A stretch of 64,000 bases of DNA from Sulfurimonas sp. (GTDB lineage Bacteria; Campylobacterota; Campylobacteria; Campylobacterales; Sulfurimonadaceae). The notes under the pieces are model-generated. The model ran no database searches and had not been told where the DNA came from. It saw only the letters and a list, made by a program, of their open reading frames with translations. Location of the stretch: positions 682,001 through 746,000 of the forward strand of contig NZ_CP093397.1 in the NCBI RefSeq assembly GCF_029027585.1, in the 5' to 3' direction. Shown here piece by piece: positions 9,037 to 18,482 of this stretch; position 1 is the first letter of the stretch, and each line of letters begins with the position of its first letter. Both the position numbers and the translations under genes were made by a program.

Positions 9037-10692
9037 TTAGATTTTATGTGCTTGCATATCCGTATCTATATTCATAACATGAACGGCACATGCTAAACAT
9101 GGGTCAAATGAGTGAAGAACTCTTAAAACCTCTAGTGGCTTGGAAGTGTCTTGTATCTTTAAGCCAACCAAAGCTTCCTCATAAGCTCCTCTAACTCCAT
9201 CAAAGTTTTTAGGAGTTGCGTTCCATGTTGTTGGAGCAATTACTGAGAAGTTTTCTATCTTTGCATCTTTTATATTTACAAAATGACTAAGCATACCTCT
9301 TGGCACTTCAAAAAATGCTCTTCCTTTTGCCTCTTTTTTTAGAGAGTCAAAATCAAACTTCACCCAAGTATCTGTGTCATAATATTTTATATTTTGTATT
9401 AACCTTGAAACCAATTTAAAAATATACTCACAAATATAAGTCGTCTCAATTGCCCTAGCAGCATTTCTTCCAACAGTAGAAGACAAATCCATAAGTTCTA
9501 AGTCCGTAGATTCTAAAAACTCATCTACAAAAGATTTTATAAGAATATTGTCTTTTTTATAGCTGATAATTACTCTTGCCAAAGGTCCTGTTTCCATTAC
9601 TTTCTCGTCATATCTAGGAGCTTTTATCCATGAATATTTATCATCATTTTTAGCAGTTTTTAAAGAGCCGTCTTCATTTACATCAGTATATTCTACTTCG
9701 TTGTCAAGAGCTTTATTTTTATACCAAGCTCTGTCTATCTCTTCGCTTATCTTACTTTCATCAAACTCTGAAATATCTTCAAAATCATGATTATAAATTA
9801 CACCAGAACAAAATAAACTTTTATCATCAAATTCATAACCACCAACAGATAAAAAATTACCATTTGCTCTACCGTCTGCTACTTTTATCTCATCTCTATA
9901 AGCAATAGCTAAAAGTTTAGCATCTGGTAAATACGCTCTATCTATAAACTCCTTAGCTTCTTTAATTATAAATAGATAATCATTAAGTCTTTGCGGGTTT
10001 AACATATCTGCAACACTTGTAATCCCTCCAACAACAATACTTTGAGGGTGTGGTGTTTTTCCACCAAAAATAGCTACTGCCCTACTGATTTTCGTTTGAA
10101 ATTTTAAAGCTTCAAAATAATGAGAAATCATAATAAGGTTTTGTTCAGGAGTTAGTTTATAAGCACTATGCCCCCAATACGCATTTGCAAATGGTCCAAG
10201 TTTTCCAGCTTCTACAAATTTTGCCAACTTATCTAAAACAGCCTCATAATGCGAATGCGAATTTCTAAAAGGTTTTTCATGATACTTGCGCGCTTCTTTT
10301 GAAGTTAGTTTTGCATCTGCTTTTAGGGCTGTCGTTATATCTACAAAGTCTAATGAATGAAGTTGATAAAAATGAACAACATGGTCTTGAATAAAAAGAG
10401 CCATCGCCATTAAATCACGAATAATCTCGGCATTTTTAGGAAGCTTTAAAGAGTAAGCATCTTCAACACAACTAACAGCCGCACGAAAATGAGAGTTTGT
10501 ACAAACACCACATATCCTTCCTGCTAATAGTCCTGCATCTCTAGGGTCACGATTTTTTAAAATAATCTCAATGCCACGAAAAAGTTGTCCACTTACAAAA
10601 GCATCTTGAACTACGCCATCTTTATCAACTTCTACTTCAGCTCTTAGATGACCTTCTATTCTTGTTATTGGGTCTATAACTATTTTTTTCAT
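9037..10692 (-). CDS. [NiFe] hydrogenase large subunit
   Basis: This 551-aa protein carries the Ni-Fe site. The L1 motif RICGVC places C61 and C64 and the L5 motif DPCLACAVH places C532, C535 and H538. A 13-residue tail after H538 would be removed by a maturation protease during Ni insertion, but no protease or hyp gene is in the window. There is no signal peptide, so the enzyme is cytoplasmic. It overlaps the upstream small-subunit fusion gene by one base. Part of its 3' end is duplicated as a decayed fragment at 5756-5889. Group assignment (group 2-like) rests mainly on the partner subunit. Confidence 0.95.
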   Translation of the reverse strand: MKKIVIDPITRIEGHLRAEVEVDKDGVVQDAFVSGQLFRGIEIILKNRDPRDAGLLAGRICGVCTNSHFRAAVSCVEDAYSLKLPKNAEIIRDLMAMALFIQDHVVHFYQLHSLDFVDITTALKADAKLTSKEARKYHEKPFRNSHSHYEAVLDKLAKFVEAGKLGPFANAYWGHSAYKLTPEQNLIMISHYFEALKFQTKISRAVAIFGGKTPHPQSIVVGGITSVADMLNPQRLNDYLFIIKEAKEFIDRAYLPDAKLLAIAYRDEIKVADGRANGNFLSVGGYEFDDKSLFCSGVIYNHDFEDISEFDESKISEEIDRAWYKNKALDNEVEYTDVNEDGSLKTAKNDDKYSWIKAPRYDEKVMETGPLARVIISYKKDNILIKSFVDEFLESTDLELMDLSSTVGRNAARAIETTYICEYIFKLVSRLIQNIKYYDTDTWVKFDFDSLKKEAKGRAFFEVPRGMLSHFVNIKDAKIENFSVIAPTTWNATPKNFDGVRGAYEEALVGLKIQDTSKPLEVLRVLHSFDPCLACAVHVMNIDTDMQAHKI

Positions 10693-13109
10693 TATTTATC
10701 ATCCTCTTTATAGACTCGCTCATTTGCAAATTTATCCACAAAGCCAATTTCTGTACATGCCATACAACCATGACCAGCTTGAACTGGCCAACTTGTACCT
10801 TGGTTAAACTTCATTGTTGGACAATTAACATTTGCATAAGGACCTTTACATCCCATCTCAAAAAGACAGTATCCTTTTTTAGCACCTTCGTCTCCCCACT
10901 CTTGCACAAACTCTCCTAACTCATAATGACCTCTTCTCTCACAATTATCATGAACTCTACCTTCATAAGCCCATAAAGGTCGATTAAATTTATCTAAACT
11001 TGGCAACTCTTCAAACATTATATATGACAATAGTGTTCCAACTATATTTGTTGGGTTTGCAGGACATCCTGGAAGGTTTATAATATCATCTCTTTTTAAT
11101 GCTTCAGCGACTCCCACTGCCCCTGTTGGATTTGGTGCTGCTGCTACGATACCTCCATCTAAAGCACAACTTCCAACAGCTAAAACTAAAGCGGCATCTT
11201 TTGCACACTCTCGTAAAAGCTCTATTCCTGTTTTAGCATCTGCACCTATTCTTAGAAATTTTCCATCCATTGCTAAGGGAACGGCACCTTCAACTATTAA
11301 GATGTATTCACCTTTTTGATTTTTAACAATATCTTGTAAAATTGTTTCACTTTGTTCACCACTTGCACTCATAAGTAGTTCATGATAATCAAGTGAAATA
11401 TAATCAAAGATTAAATCTTCTATACTTGGATTTGCTGATTTTATAAATGCTTCTGAATTTCCACTACAATCACTTAACTCTAACCAAATAATAGGAATCT
11501 TATTTAGCATTGTCACTCCAGCATCTACAACCTGTTCAAAATTTGGATGAAGTTGCATATTTGCTGTGACCATTGAAACCCAACTATTTACTTCCGATTT
11601 TGCTATATCAAGAGACTCCATCGCCGCTTCTAAGTTTTTTGTAGTCAGTTTATTTATAGGATTTAGAGTATTAAATTTATCTAGTCGTTTTTGAACTTTA
11701 GCTATCTCTTTTTCTCTTTTTAAATCCTCTGGCGTTTTTCGTGGCATAGTTGGGTCTATTAAATGTTGAGATTCTTTTATAATATCTTGAACCATTATTT
11801 TACATCTACCACAAACTCGTCCAGCCTCACTAAAGTCCGAAAGCTCTCCAAAGGAGGTGATTCCTGTTTGTTTTACTATATCTACTAAATCTTGGACATA
11901 TACATGCTCACAACTACAAACAAGTCTTCCTCTCTCACCAATTAGTCTATTTTCATAAAGATAATTAATATCAACTTTTTCACCACTATCTATAAGAGTT
12001 TGTATATATGCAATATCTACATTTGAGTTTATTCCTATAAACCTTGTTAATTTATCATCATTTACAAAATATTCATCAATTCTATTGTCTTTTTTAGAAC
12101 TTATCAGTATCTTTTCATACTCATTTGTAAACTTAGCAGAATTCACTTCAACTAAATCGAACTCTCCAACTTTTAGCATATCTATACTAACTTCAAGTTC
12201 AAACTTTTTGACTTCTCTTTGTAAAATATGTGAAATCGCACAATCAGCTTGAGAAGTACACTCTTTAACATGTCCAGCAACAAAACCAAACTTTTCTACC
12301 TCAGCACATTCACCAACAGCATATATATTTTCATCTTCACTTTGCATATACCTGTTTGTTAAGATACCTCTGTTACACCTAAGCTCATCTCTAAACTCTT
12401 GTATATTTGGTTTAATCCCAATGCCAAATATAATAAAAGGGTTTCGTATATTTAGTTTTTTAGTTTTAAGAAGTGTGACTTCACCATTTGTTATAACTTT
12501 ATCAACTATCTCATCTTCATAAGATATGTTGATTTTTCCACTACTTAAATAACAGTCTTGTATGATTTTTATAGCATCTATGCTTAGATGCTTAGAGTAT
12601 AGATGCTTAGCTCGTATGAGTAGCGTGATTTTTAAGACATTTGGCATCTTGCTTAGAGTTTCTAAAAGCTCAAGAGAAATCGGACCACTACCAACTATAA
12701 CTACTTCTCTACTCTTTATGCCATCTTTTATGAGAGTACAATCGTCTGCACTTCTAAAAATGGCTACATTTGAAATACCCTCGTTGTTAAATAATGAGAT
12801 AGGAAGTGAGCCTGTTGCCATGATAAGTTTGTCATAAGTAAACATGGAAGTATGAGAAAATACTCGTTTAGCTTTTTTATCTATTTTAATTATTTTTTGA
12901 TTTAACTCTACCTTTAGCATAGGGTCAAGAGTTAAAGAGATGTCCGAAGTTATTTGTGAGCCATCAACTAAACGACAAAGATGAATCCTGTCATAAGGCA
13001 TATACTTTTCATCACTTAAGATAGTGATTTCCAGATGCGAACCAAGTTTTTTTAGGTTATTTGCTAAATATACAGCAGCGATGCCACCACCAACAATTAT
13101 GACTCTCAT
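10692..13109 (-). CDS. Fusion of NirB-like FAD/NAD oxidoreductase, BFD [2Fe-2S] domain and [NiFe] hydrogenase small subunit
   Basis: The 805-aa chain has three parts. Residues 1 to about 300 are a pyridine-nucleotide-disulfide-type oxidoreductase (N-terminal GGGIAA FAD motif, IVGSGPISLE for NAD(P)H near 138-147, YAVGEC near 263-268). Residues 395-440 are a BFD-like [2Fe-2S] domain with C398, C400, C433 and C436. From about 537 on it is a hydrogenase small subunit. Proximal-cluster positions are C548, N551 (normally Cys), C648 and C682. Distal and medial ligands are H720, C723, C748, C754, C763, C782 and C785. There is no twin-arginine signal, so it is cytoplasmic. The layout suggests electron exchange between H2 and NAD(P)H or another cytoplasmic carrier. 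I recall similar fused small subunits from Sulfurimonas, but cannot check this here. Confidence 0.92.
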   Translation of the reverse strand: MRVIIVGGGIAAVYLANNLKKLGSHLEITILSDEKYMPYDRIHLCRLVDGSQITSDISLTLDPMLKVELNQKIIKIDKKAKRVFSHTSMFTYDKLIMATGSLPISLFNNEGISNVAIFRSADDCTLIKDGIKSREVVIVGSGPISLELLETLSKMPNVLKITLLIRAKHLYSKHLSIDAIKIIQDCYLSSGKINISYEDEIVDKVITNGEVTLLKTKKLNIRNPFIIFGIGIKPNIQEFRDELRCNRGILTNRYMQSEDENIYAVGECAEVEKFGFVAGHVKECTSQADCAISHILQREVKKFELEVSIDMLKVGEFDLVEVNSAKFTNEYEKILISSKKDNRIDEYFVNDDKLTRFIGINSNVDIAYIQTLIDSGEKVDINYLYENRLIGERGRLVCSCEHVYVQDLVDIVKQTGITSFGELSDFSEAGRVCGRCKIMVQDIIKESQHLIDPTMPRKTPEDLKREKEIAKVQKRLDKFNTLNPINKLTTKNLEAAMESLDIAKSEVNSWVSMVTANMQLHPNFEQVVDAGVTMLNKIPIIWLELSDCSGNSEAFIKSANPSIEDLIFDYISLDYHELLMSASGEQSETILQDIVKNQKGEYILIVEGAVPLAMDGKFLRIGADAKTGIELLRECAKDAALVLAVGSCALDGGIVAAAPNPTGAVGVAEALKRDDIINLPGCPANPTNIVGTLLSYIMFEELPSLDKFNRPLWAYEGRVHDNCERRGHYELGEFVQEWGDEGAKKGYCLFEMGCKGPYANVNCPTMKFNQGTSWPVQAGHGCMACTEIGFVDKFANERVYKEDDK

Positions 13110-13249
13110 ATAAATTCCTAGTATTGTTTACAACAAGCTTACACTATAAATAATAAAACTGTCTTGAATCGATGTTATATATAAATAATTTAAGTTTAAA
13201 GGTATTATTCGCTATAATAAAAAATAATATTTAATTCGGAGGTTACAAC

Positions 13250-15298
13250 ATGAAAAATTTATCTATAAAGACACAGATATTAGCGCTCGTAATTATTTCT
13301 TTAATTACTTTGTCTGCAATCCTTACCTTTGCTTCAATTAGTAAAAGTAAAGATGCTTTAATGGAAAAAAGCTACAATAGCTTAACATCAGCGAGAGATT
13401 CTAAAGCTGAACAGATTCAAAATTTCTTTAAAGAAAGAATTAGCGATATTAATATCATTGTATCTAGTGATAATGTAGAAGCTTTAGTAAATAGTTTAAA
13501 TGGATTAGATAATAAGCTATTTATAGATCCAAAAGGTGCATTTCCGATAACTAACCCAGAAGTTATAAAAGCAACAGCTCCACATGAAGAATTCTTTAAT
13601 AAATATATAAAAGAGTATGGTTATTATGATTTATTTTTGATTGATCCAGAAGATGGTCATGTTATCTATACAGTATCAAAAGAATCTGATTATGGTGCAA
13701 ATCTTATAACAGGAAGTTTAAAAAATAGTGGACTTGCTGAAGTATTTAAAAAAGTAAAAGAGTTTAAAAGAGCTGTATTTGTAGATATGCAACCTTATGC
13801 CCCAAGTAATGGTGCTCCAGCTATGTTTTTAGGTGCTCCTATAATTGATAAAGATGGACATTTTGAAGGAATTTTAGTATTTCAAATTTCAGATGCTACG
13901 ATAAATAAAATCATGCAATTTAGACATGGTTACGGAAATTCTCAAGAAGATTATCTAGTTGGTCAAGATAAGCTTATGAGAAGCGATAGCTTCTTAGACC
14001 CTAAAGGTCACTCTCTAAAAGCTTCATTCGCCAATCCAACTACAGGTAGTTGTGATACACAAGCAAGTAGAAGTGCCTTAAATGGTCAAAAAGACACAAA
14101 AATAGTTATCGATTATAATGGTAATCCTGTATTATCTTCTTATGCTCCAATTAAAGTAGGTCAAGATTTAAATTGGGCAATACTAAGTGAAATAGATGAA
14201 GCAGAAGTTTTAATAATTCCAAATGCTATAAGAAACACTCTTATTGTAGGTGCTTTTATTATCTTACTAATTGTCATTGCAATTGCGTTTTTTATTATCT
14301 CAATAAGTGTTATTAAACCATTAAATGCATTTAAAATAAAAATACTTGAAATCTCTTCTAATCATGATTTAAAGCAAAGAGTAGATATAAACGCTCCACA
14401 AGAGATTATGGATATGGGTAAAAGCCTTAATACCTTACTTAGCTCTTTACAAGAACTAATAGCTACTTCTAAAACTTCTTCTACTGAAAATTCTTCAATT
14501 TCTCATGAGCTTTCAACTACTGCCCTAAGTGTTGGAAATAATGTTGAAAATTCTGTTAATATAATAGAAGAAGCAACAGTCCAAGCAAAATCAGTGCAAA
14601 ATGAAATAATAAATGCCATTTCTGAAGCTCAGAAATCTAAGAATGATATTGTTGAAGCGAATGAAAATCTAGGAACTGCGAGAGATGACATCATATCTTT
14701 AACATCAAAGGTTCAAAACACTGCACAAACAGAGGCGGAACTCTCCCAAAATATGGAAACTCTTTCAAAAGATGCAGAAGAAGTTAAAAATGTGTTAGTT
14801 ATTATAGGCGATATAGCAGATCAAACTAATTTACTTGCTTTAAATGCTGCTATAGAAGCAGCTCGAGCAGGCGATCATGGTAGAGGGTTTGCAGTTGTTG
14901 CTGATGAAGTTAGAAAACTAGCAGAGAGAACTCAAAAAACATTAGCAGAGATAAATGCAACTATAAATGTTGTTGTTCAATCTATCAATGACGCTTCTAC
15001 TCAAATGAGTGCAAATTCAAATGAAATACAAAAGCTTGCAAATATCGCACAAACAGTTGAAGACAGAATCAACTCAACAGTTGTTATAGTTAATGAAGCA
15101 GTTGATGCAAGTGATAGAACTGTAAAAGACTTTGAAAGCACTGGTAAAAATGTAAAAATAATTGTAACTAAAGTAGAGAAAATAAATGAACTCTCAGCTA
15201 CAAATGCTAGAAGTGTTGAAGAAATTGCCTCGGCAGCTGAACATTTAAATACACTTACAAATGAGCTAAATTCAAAACTTGAAACATTTCATACTTAA
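13250..15298 (+). CDS. Methyl-accepting chemotaxis protein with large periplasmic Cache-like sensor
   Basis: The 682-aa receptor has a membrane segment at about 7-29, a periplasmic domain of about 290 residues, a second membrane segment at about 325-350, a HAMP region, and a signalling domain with the conserved tip [18 protein letters not shown] and [18 protein letters not shown]. The periplasmic part ([18 protein letters not shown] and [18 protein letters not shown]) looks like a double Cache domain, which binds small molecules. A GGAGG ribosome-binding site precedes the ATG. The gene is divergent from the hydrogenase operon and is followed by a hairpin. The ligand is unknown. The signalling domain closely resembles the receptor at 21251-22951. 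Confidence 0.93.
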   Translation: MKNLSIKTQILALVIISLITLSAILTFASISKSKDALMEKSYNSLTSARDSKAEQIQNFFKERISDINIIVSSDNVEALVNSLNGLDNKLFIDPKGAFPITNPEVIKATAPHEEFFNKYIKEYGYYDLFLIDPEDGHVIYTVSKESDYGANLITGSLKNSGLAEVFKKVKEFKRAVFVDMQPYAPSNGAPAMFLGAPIIDKDGHFEGILVFQISDATINKIMQFRHGYGNSQEDYLVGQDKLMRSDSFLDPKGHSLKASFANPTTGSCDTQASRSALNGQKDTKIVIDYNGNPVLSSYAPIKVGQDLNWAILSEIDEAEVLIIPNAIRNTLIVGAFIILLIVIAIAFFIISISVIKPLNAFKIKILEISSNHDLKQRVDINAPQEIMDMGKSLNTLLSSLQELIATSKTSSTENSSISHELSTTALSVGNNVENSVNIIEEATVQAKSVQNEIINAISEAQKSKNDIVEANENLGTARDDIISLTSKVQNTAQTEAELSQNMETLSKDAEEVKNVLVIIGDIADQTNLLALNAAIEAARAGDHGRGFAVVADEVRKLAERTQKTLAEINATINVVVQSINDASTQMSANSNEIQKLANIAQTVEDRINSTVVIVNEAVDASDRTVKDFESTGKNVKIIVTKVEKINELSATNARSVEEIASAAEHLNTLTNELNSKLETFHT

Positions 15299-15302
15299 AA
15301 GA

Positions 15303-15336
15303 TTGTCCTAGTACCTCTACCCGAGGGCTAGGACAA
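15303..15336 (+). terminator. Stem-loop after the chemoreceptor gene
   Basis: A 9-bp perfect stem, TTGTCCTAG with CTAGGACAA, starts 4 bp after the receptor stop codon and encloses a further 4-bp stem (CCTC/GAGG). No strong T-run follows, so termination may be partial. Confidence 0.65.
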
Positions 15337-15389
15337 ATCCAAAAAATAATAGTCATTTTTACAAACTATATGTTATACTTCGAATATAT

Positions 15390-15764
15390 GGGGCTGACCT
15401 GGTTTCGACGGGATCAAGTAGCTTTTGACTGCATGTCGGACTGAGCACTTCCGTTACACGGCTTAAAATTGCTTAAACGCAAACAATACAAATTATCGCC
15501 CAGCTTTAGCAGTAGCTTAAGTTTTACCCCCTCTTAGAGGACGGGCTGCTTCACCGATGGACTCTAGATAAGTCGGATTCGAAGTATAACCCCTATGTAG
15601 ATATATGTTAAGTCTGTCTCAGCTTAAGATGAACCTTGAGGCTCGTTCTGTGTAGCTTTGCAAGTTGTGTGAAGCAGAATTAAACTTTAACGGCTTTTCT
15701 AAGCATGTAGAGGTCAGGAGTAGCGTGGTTTCGGACTGGAGTTCGATTCTCCACAGCTCCACCA
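15390..15764 (+). ncRNA. ssrA: tmRNA (ssrA)
   Basis: This is a one-piece tmRNA of 375 nt. The 5' end GGGGCTG pairs with CAGCTCC before the encoded ACCA, and the T-loop GTTCGATTC is at 15741-15749. The tag reading frame begins at 15479 with GCA and ends at TAA 15518-15520, giving ANNTNYRPALAVA, whose A-V-A end fits a protease-recognised degron. tmRNA rescues stalled ribosomes with SmpB. Its 3' end is the attachment site of the island that follows. Confidence 0.97.
15751..15764 (+). repeat. Left attachment repeat (within the tmRNA 3' end)
   Basis: The 14-bp sequence CCACAGCTCCACCA ends the tmRNA gene and recurs exactly at 21176-21189. The 3' ends of tmRNA and tRNA genes are standard targets of tyrosine integrases, so this is the likely crossover segment at the gene side of the island. 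Confidence 0.85.
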
Positions 15765-15863
15765 ATATTTAATCTCATACACTCCAATATAATCTAATAG
15801 ACCCCTAAAGTAAACACTTTTTAAGCATTTGTTAATCTCAGTTAGTCTAAGCTACTGCAATAC

Positions 15864-15935
15864 AATGTACCTGCTAATGGTACATAATTTAGTACATTAC
15901 GATAATAACTTCTTTATCACTCTCTAAAATGTACC
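15864..15935. repeat. Cluster of integrase arm-type repeats (left end)
   Basis: Four short related sites lie just upstream of the integrase start: AATGTACC at 15864, GGTACAT at 15879, AGTACATT at 15891 and AATGTACC at 15928, in both orientations. The same word appears twice at the other end of the island (21094 and 21106). Integrases with an N-terminal DUF4102-type arm-binding domain use such repeats. The last copies also sit where they could control integrase transcription. Confidence 0.6.
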
Positions 15936-15949
15936 AAAAAGGATTTTAA

Positions 15950-16315
15950 ATGTCTAAATTACAAGCTGTTACACTCTCCAGACTAAAACCTAAAGACAAG
16001 CCCTACACAGTAGCAGATGGTAATGGCTTATCATTACTCATCAAAACAGATGGAACTAAACTATGGGAATTCAGATTTACTAGTCCAACAAAATTAAAAA
16101 GAAGAAAATCATCTTTTGGAAAATTTCCTGATGTACCTTTAACCTTGGCACGAGAAAAAGCACAAAATTACAGAGAACTAATATCTAAAGAAATAGACCC
16201 CATAGATAAAAAACAAGAAGATAAGATAAAACTACAAATTGCCCAAGATGGAATATTTGATAAAGTAGTTGACGAGTGGTTTATAAAACAAGAGAAAGAA
16301 CTTGCTTATAGTATA
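15950..16315 (+). pseudogene. Tyrosine integrase, N-terminal arm-binding part only
   Basis: The first 120 or so codons encode a DUF4102-type arm-DNA-binding domain: LSRLKPKDKPYTVADGNGL, LWEFRFTSPTKLKRRKSSFGKFPDVPLTLAREKA and the start of the core-binding domain (VVDEWFIKQEKEL). The frame is then interrupted by the IS element at 16316-17655. When the IS and one TATA copy are removed, the frame continues only about 20 codons (to about 17724) and no catalytic R-H-R-Y domain follows. The gene was therefore also truncated, before or after the IS insertion. Confidence 0.88.
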
Positions 16316-17655
16316 ATGGTTCCCTTTTTCAAGACCAGTAAAACAAGTTTTCTTATTTTACCTCTTTACGATACCAGTGGTAACAGTTTTGCTCCTTTAG
16401 GATCTAAATTATTGACAGCTTTATAATAAACTTCATTTGGAGTTTTATATCCAATCGCCGAATGTAATCTTTTTTTGTTGTAAGAGTTCATATATATTTT
16501 TATTGCTCGATTGAGAGATTTTATATTCTTATATTCATTCAGATAAATTTCTTCATACTTAATACTTCGCCAGAATCTTTCGATGCAAATATTATCAGTA
16601 GCTCTACCTTTTCCATCCATTGAAATTTTAATGTTGTGTTTTTTGAGAATATCAACATGAACTTTTGAAGTATATTGACTTCCCTGGTCTGTGTTAAATA
16701 TCTCTGGTTTAGGATAAAATGCGAGTGCTTCATTTAACACACTTTTAACTAAGGAAATATCCATTGTGTTAGAAAGTTTCCATGAGAGTATTTTTTTACT
16801 ATGCCAATCTATTATTGCGGCTAAATATACAAAGCCTTTTTCCAGTTTGATATAAGTAATATCTGTACTCCAGACTTGATTAGTTTTTTCAATTACAACA
16901 CGTCCAGCATAATCTCTAAAATCTTTTAGGAGATATGGATACTTATAATGTTCTTTGTTTGCTGTAGTGGTCTTAGGCTTAGGATACAAGGCTTCTATAC
17001 CCATATACTTCATAGCTTTCTTAACGAACTTTTTCCCTATGCTATACCCATCTCTTAAAAGTTGAGCATGAATTCTTCTACTTCCATATGATGGAAAGTC
17101 TGAATATATATTATTTATAGCATCTAATATTTTCAAGTCTTTACCTCTACTAAACGGTTTAGTTGGAGTATAGTACAAACTCGACTTACTTACCTGTAGC
17201 AATTGACACTGCTTATTCTGTGATAATTTATGCTTAGCATCAAGTAGAGTTTTTCTCTCTTTAGATGAGGCCAAGCTTTTTAGCTTTTCCACAAGAAAAT
17301 CCTTCTCAACAATTGTCTCTCCAAGTTTTTTTGCAATTGCATCTTTTTCATATTTAAGAGTATCAATTTCATCTTTGTATTCTTTTACAACAGTACTTTT
17401 ATCAAATGCTAATGACATATTCTCAAGAAACTGTTTTTTCCAATTTCTTAAACTTAGAGGTAGGACTTCATATCCACTAGCTATTTCATTAACAGTTTTT
17501 TCACCCTCTAAAACTTCCAGTACTACTTTTGCTTTAAAATTTGCACTATAACTTTTTCTTTTTGCACTCATATTTAATTCCTATATTCTCTATTTCAATT
17601 TTATCATTTTTGAAATAAGAAAACAAATTTTACTGGTTCAGTTTTAGGGGTTCAT
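16316..17655 (-). mobile_element. IS3-family insertion sequence, about 1340 bp
   Basis: The element contains one transposase gene. Its ends form imperfect inverted repeats of about 40 bp: the left end reads ATGGTTCCC and later GACCAGTAAAACAAG, and the right end in complement reads ATGAACCCC and later AACCAGTAAAATTTG. Both ends continue into GTTTTCTTATTT. A direct TATA flanks it at 16312-16315 and 17656-17659 and is the likely target duplication. Because TATA is its own complement, the boundary is uncertain by a few bases. The insertion splits the island integrase gene. Confidence 0.85.
16366..17571 (-). CDS. IS3-family transposase, single continuous reading frame
   Basis: The 401-aa protein joins an OrfA-like part (helix-turn-helix SYSANFKAKVVLEVLEGEKT, leucine-zipper region at about 60-100) to an OrfB-like part (KHKLSQNKQCQLLQVSKSSLYY, then an rve integrase core). 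The DDE residues are in WSTDITYIK, FNTDQGSQYT and CIERFWRSIKYE. Many IS3 elements need a -1 frameshift to make this fusion, but here both parts are in one frame with no break. The catalytic residues are intact, so the element may be active. Confidence 0.93.
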   Translation of the reverse strand: MSAKRKSYSANFKAKVVLEVLEGEKTVNEIASGYEVLPLSLRNWKKQFLENMSLAFDKSTVVKEYKDEIDTLKYEKDAIAKKLGETIVEKDFLVEKLKSLASSKERKTLLDAKHKLSQNKQCQLLQVSKSSLYYTPTKPFSRGKDLKILDAINNIYSDFPSYGSRRIHAQLLRDGYSIGKKFVKKAMKYMGIEALYPKPKTTTANKEHYKYPYLLKDFRDYAGRVVIEKTNQVWSTDITYIKLEKGFVYLAAIIDWHSKKILSWKLSNTMDISLVKSVLNEALAFYPKPEIFNTDQGSQYTSKVHVDILKKHNIKISMDGKGRATDNICIERFWRSIKYEEIYLNEYKNIKSLNRAIKIYMNSYNKKRLHSAIGYKTPNEVYYKAVNNLDPKGAKLLPLVS

Positions 17656-17784
17656 TATACCTAAAAAAAAGAGACAAAAAAGAACCAAATTTTTGGAAAA
17701 CCATGCCTATATAATTTTATAATACTCTCATACAAACTCAATAAATCTTATTAAATTCTATAAGATTTAAAAAGGAAATTAGAG

Positions 17785-17963
17785 ATGCAAAATGAAATTA
17801 GATGGATGAGAGTTGATAGCTTGTCGACGTACACGGGAATTGGAATTTCAACTTTGTGGAAAATGGTAAAAGATGGACGAATAAAATCAAAAAAATTTCT
17901 ACACGAATTACCGTATTTGATAAAATCGAAATTGATAAAATGATGTTAAATGTCGACTCATAA
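17785..17963 (+). pseudogene. AlpA/excisionase-like DNA-binding protein, frameshifted
   Basis: From ATG 17785 the frame reads MQNEIRWMRVDSLSTYTGIG, then STLWKMVKDGRIKSKK, the start of a short AlpA-type winged helix-turn-helix. It then goes off frame at a run of seven A (about 17893-17899) and stops at 17941-17943. One additional A restores KISTRITVFDKIEIDKMMLN and ends at TAA 17961-17963, a normal AlpA C-terminus. Such proteins control integrase and excision genes of small islands. The shift may be a real mutation, a sequencing error, or ribosomal or polymerase slippage on the A-run. Confidence 0.72.
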
Positions 17964-18414
17964 ACCGGTACCATATTTTCCACATCAAGATTTACGGAAT
18001 CAAAGACAAATGAAAAGAGCGATGTCAGACTTTCCTGGTGGTGTTGGATACGGCGCGATTGTTATTTTAATAGAACATCTAAAATCTGAGCCAAACTATG
18101 AATATCCATTAAATGATTTGGATTTATTAGCAATTGAATTTAATATTTCACTTCCCATTTTGAGTACCATAATTAAAAATTATGACTATTTTGATATAAA
18201 AGAAGATGAAAACGGTACACAATTTTTTTCTCCAATGTTGATAAATTTGATGATTCCATATGATGAAAAAGTTGAAAAAAATCGGATAGCTGGGAAAATT
18301 TCTGCAAAGAAAAAAAAAGAAAAGCAAGAGCAACAACTAAAACAATTAGAATCATTCTCAAAAAAGAATGAGAATTTTATCATAAATGACGAGATACCAA
18401 ATGTCACATTTTAA
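17950..18414 (+). CDS. Replication-organiser-like (DUF4373/Lin1244-type) protein
   Basis: The 154-aa protein begins with a segment typical of phage or island replisome organisers: PYFPHQDLRNQRQMKRAM, then GGVGYGAIVILIEHL, then DLLAIEFNISLPILSTIIKNYDYFDI. This domain is a winged-helix-like module. A lysine- and glutamine-rich coiled region follows (about residues 100-140). It overlaps the end of the restored AlpA-like frame by 14 bp, so the two were probably coupled. A role in island replication is inferred from family resemblance. Confidence 0.6.
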   Translation: MSTHKPVPYFPHQDLRNQRQMKRAMSDFPGGVGYGAIVILIEHLKSEPNYEYPLNDLDLLAIEFNISLPILSTIIKNYDYFDIKEDENGTQFFSPMLINLMIPYDEKVEKNRIAGKISAKKKKEKQEQQLKQLESFSKKNENFIINDEIPNVTF

Positions 18415-18482
18415 AATGTGACAAAATAAAAAAGCTTAATACAAAAATATAATAATGACAAAGTCAAAAACAAGGATAAGAA

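Noticed and set aside
16366..17571. A programmed frameshift within the IS3-type transposase
   Set aside because: The OrfA-like and OrfB-like parts are in one continuous frame, so no shift is needed.
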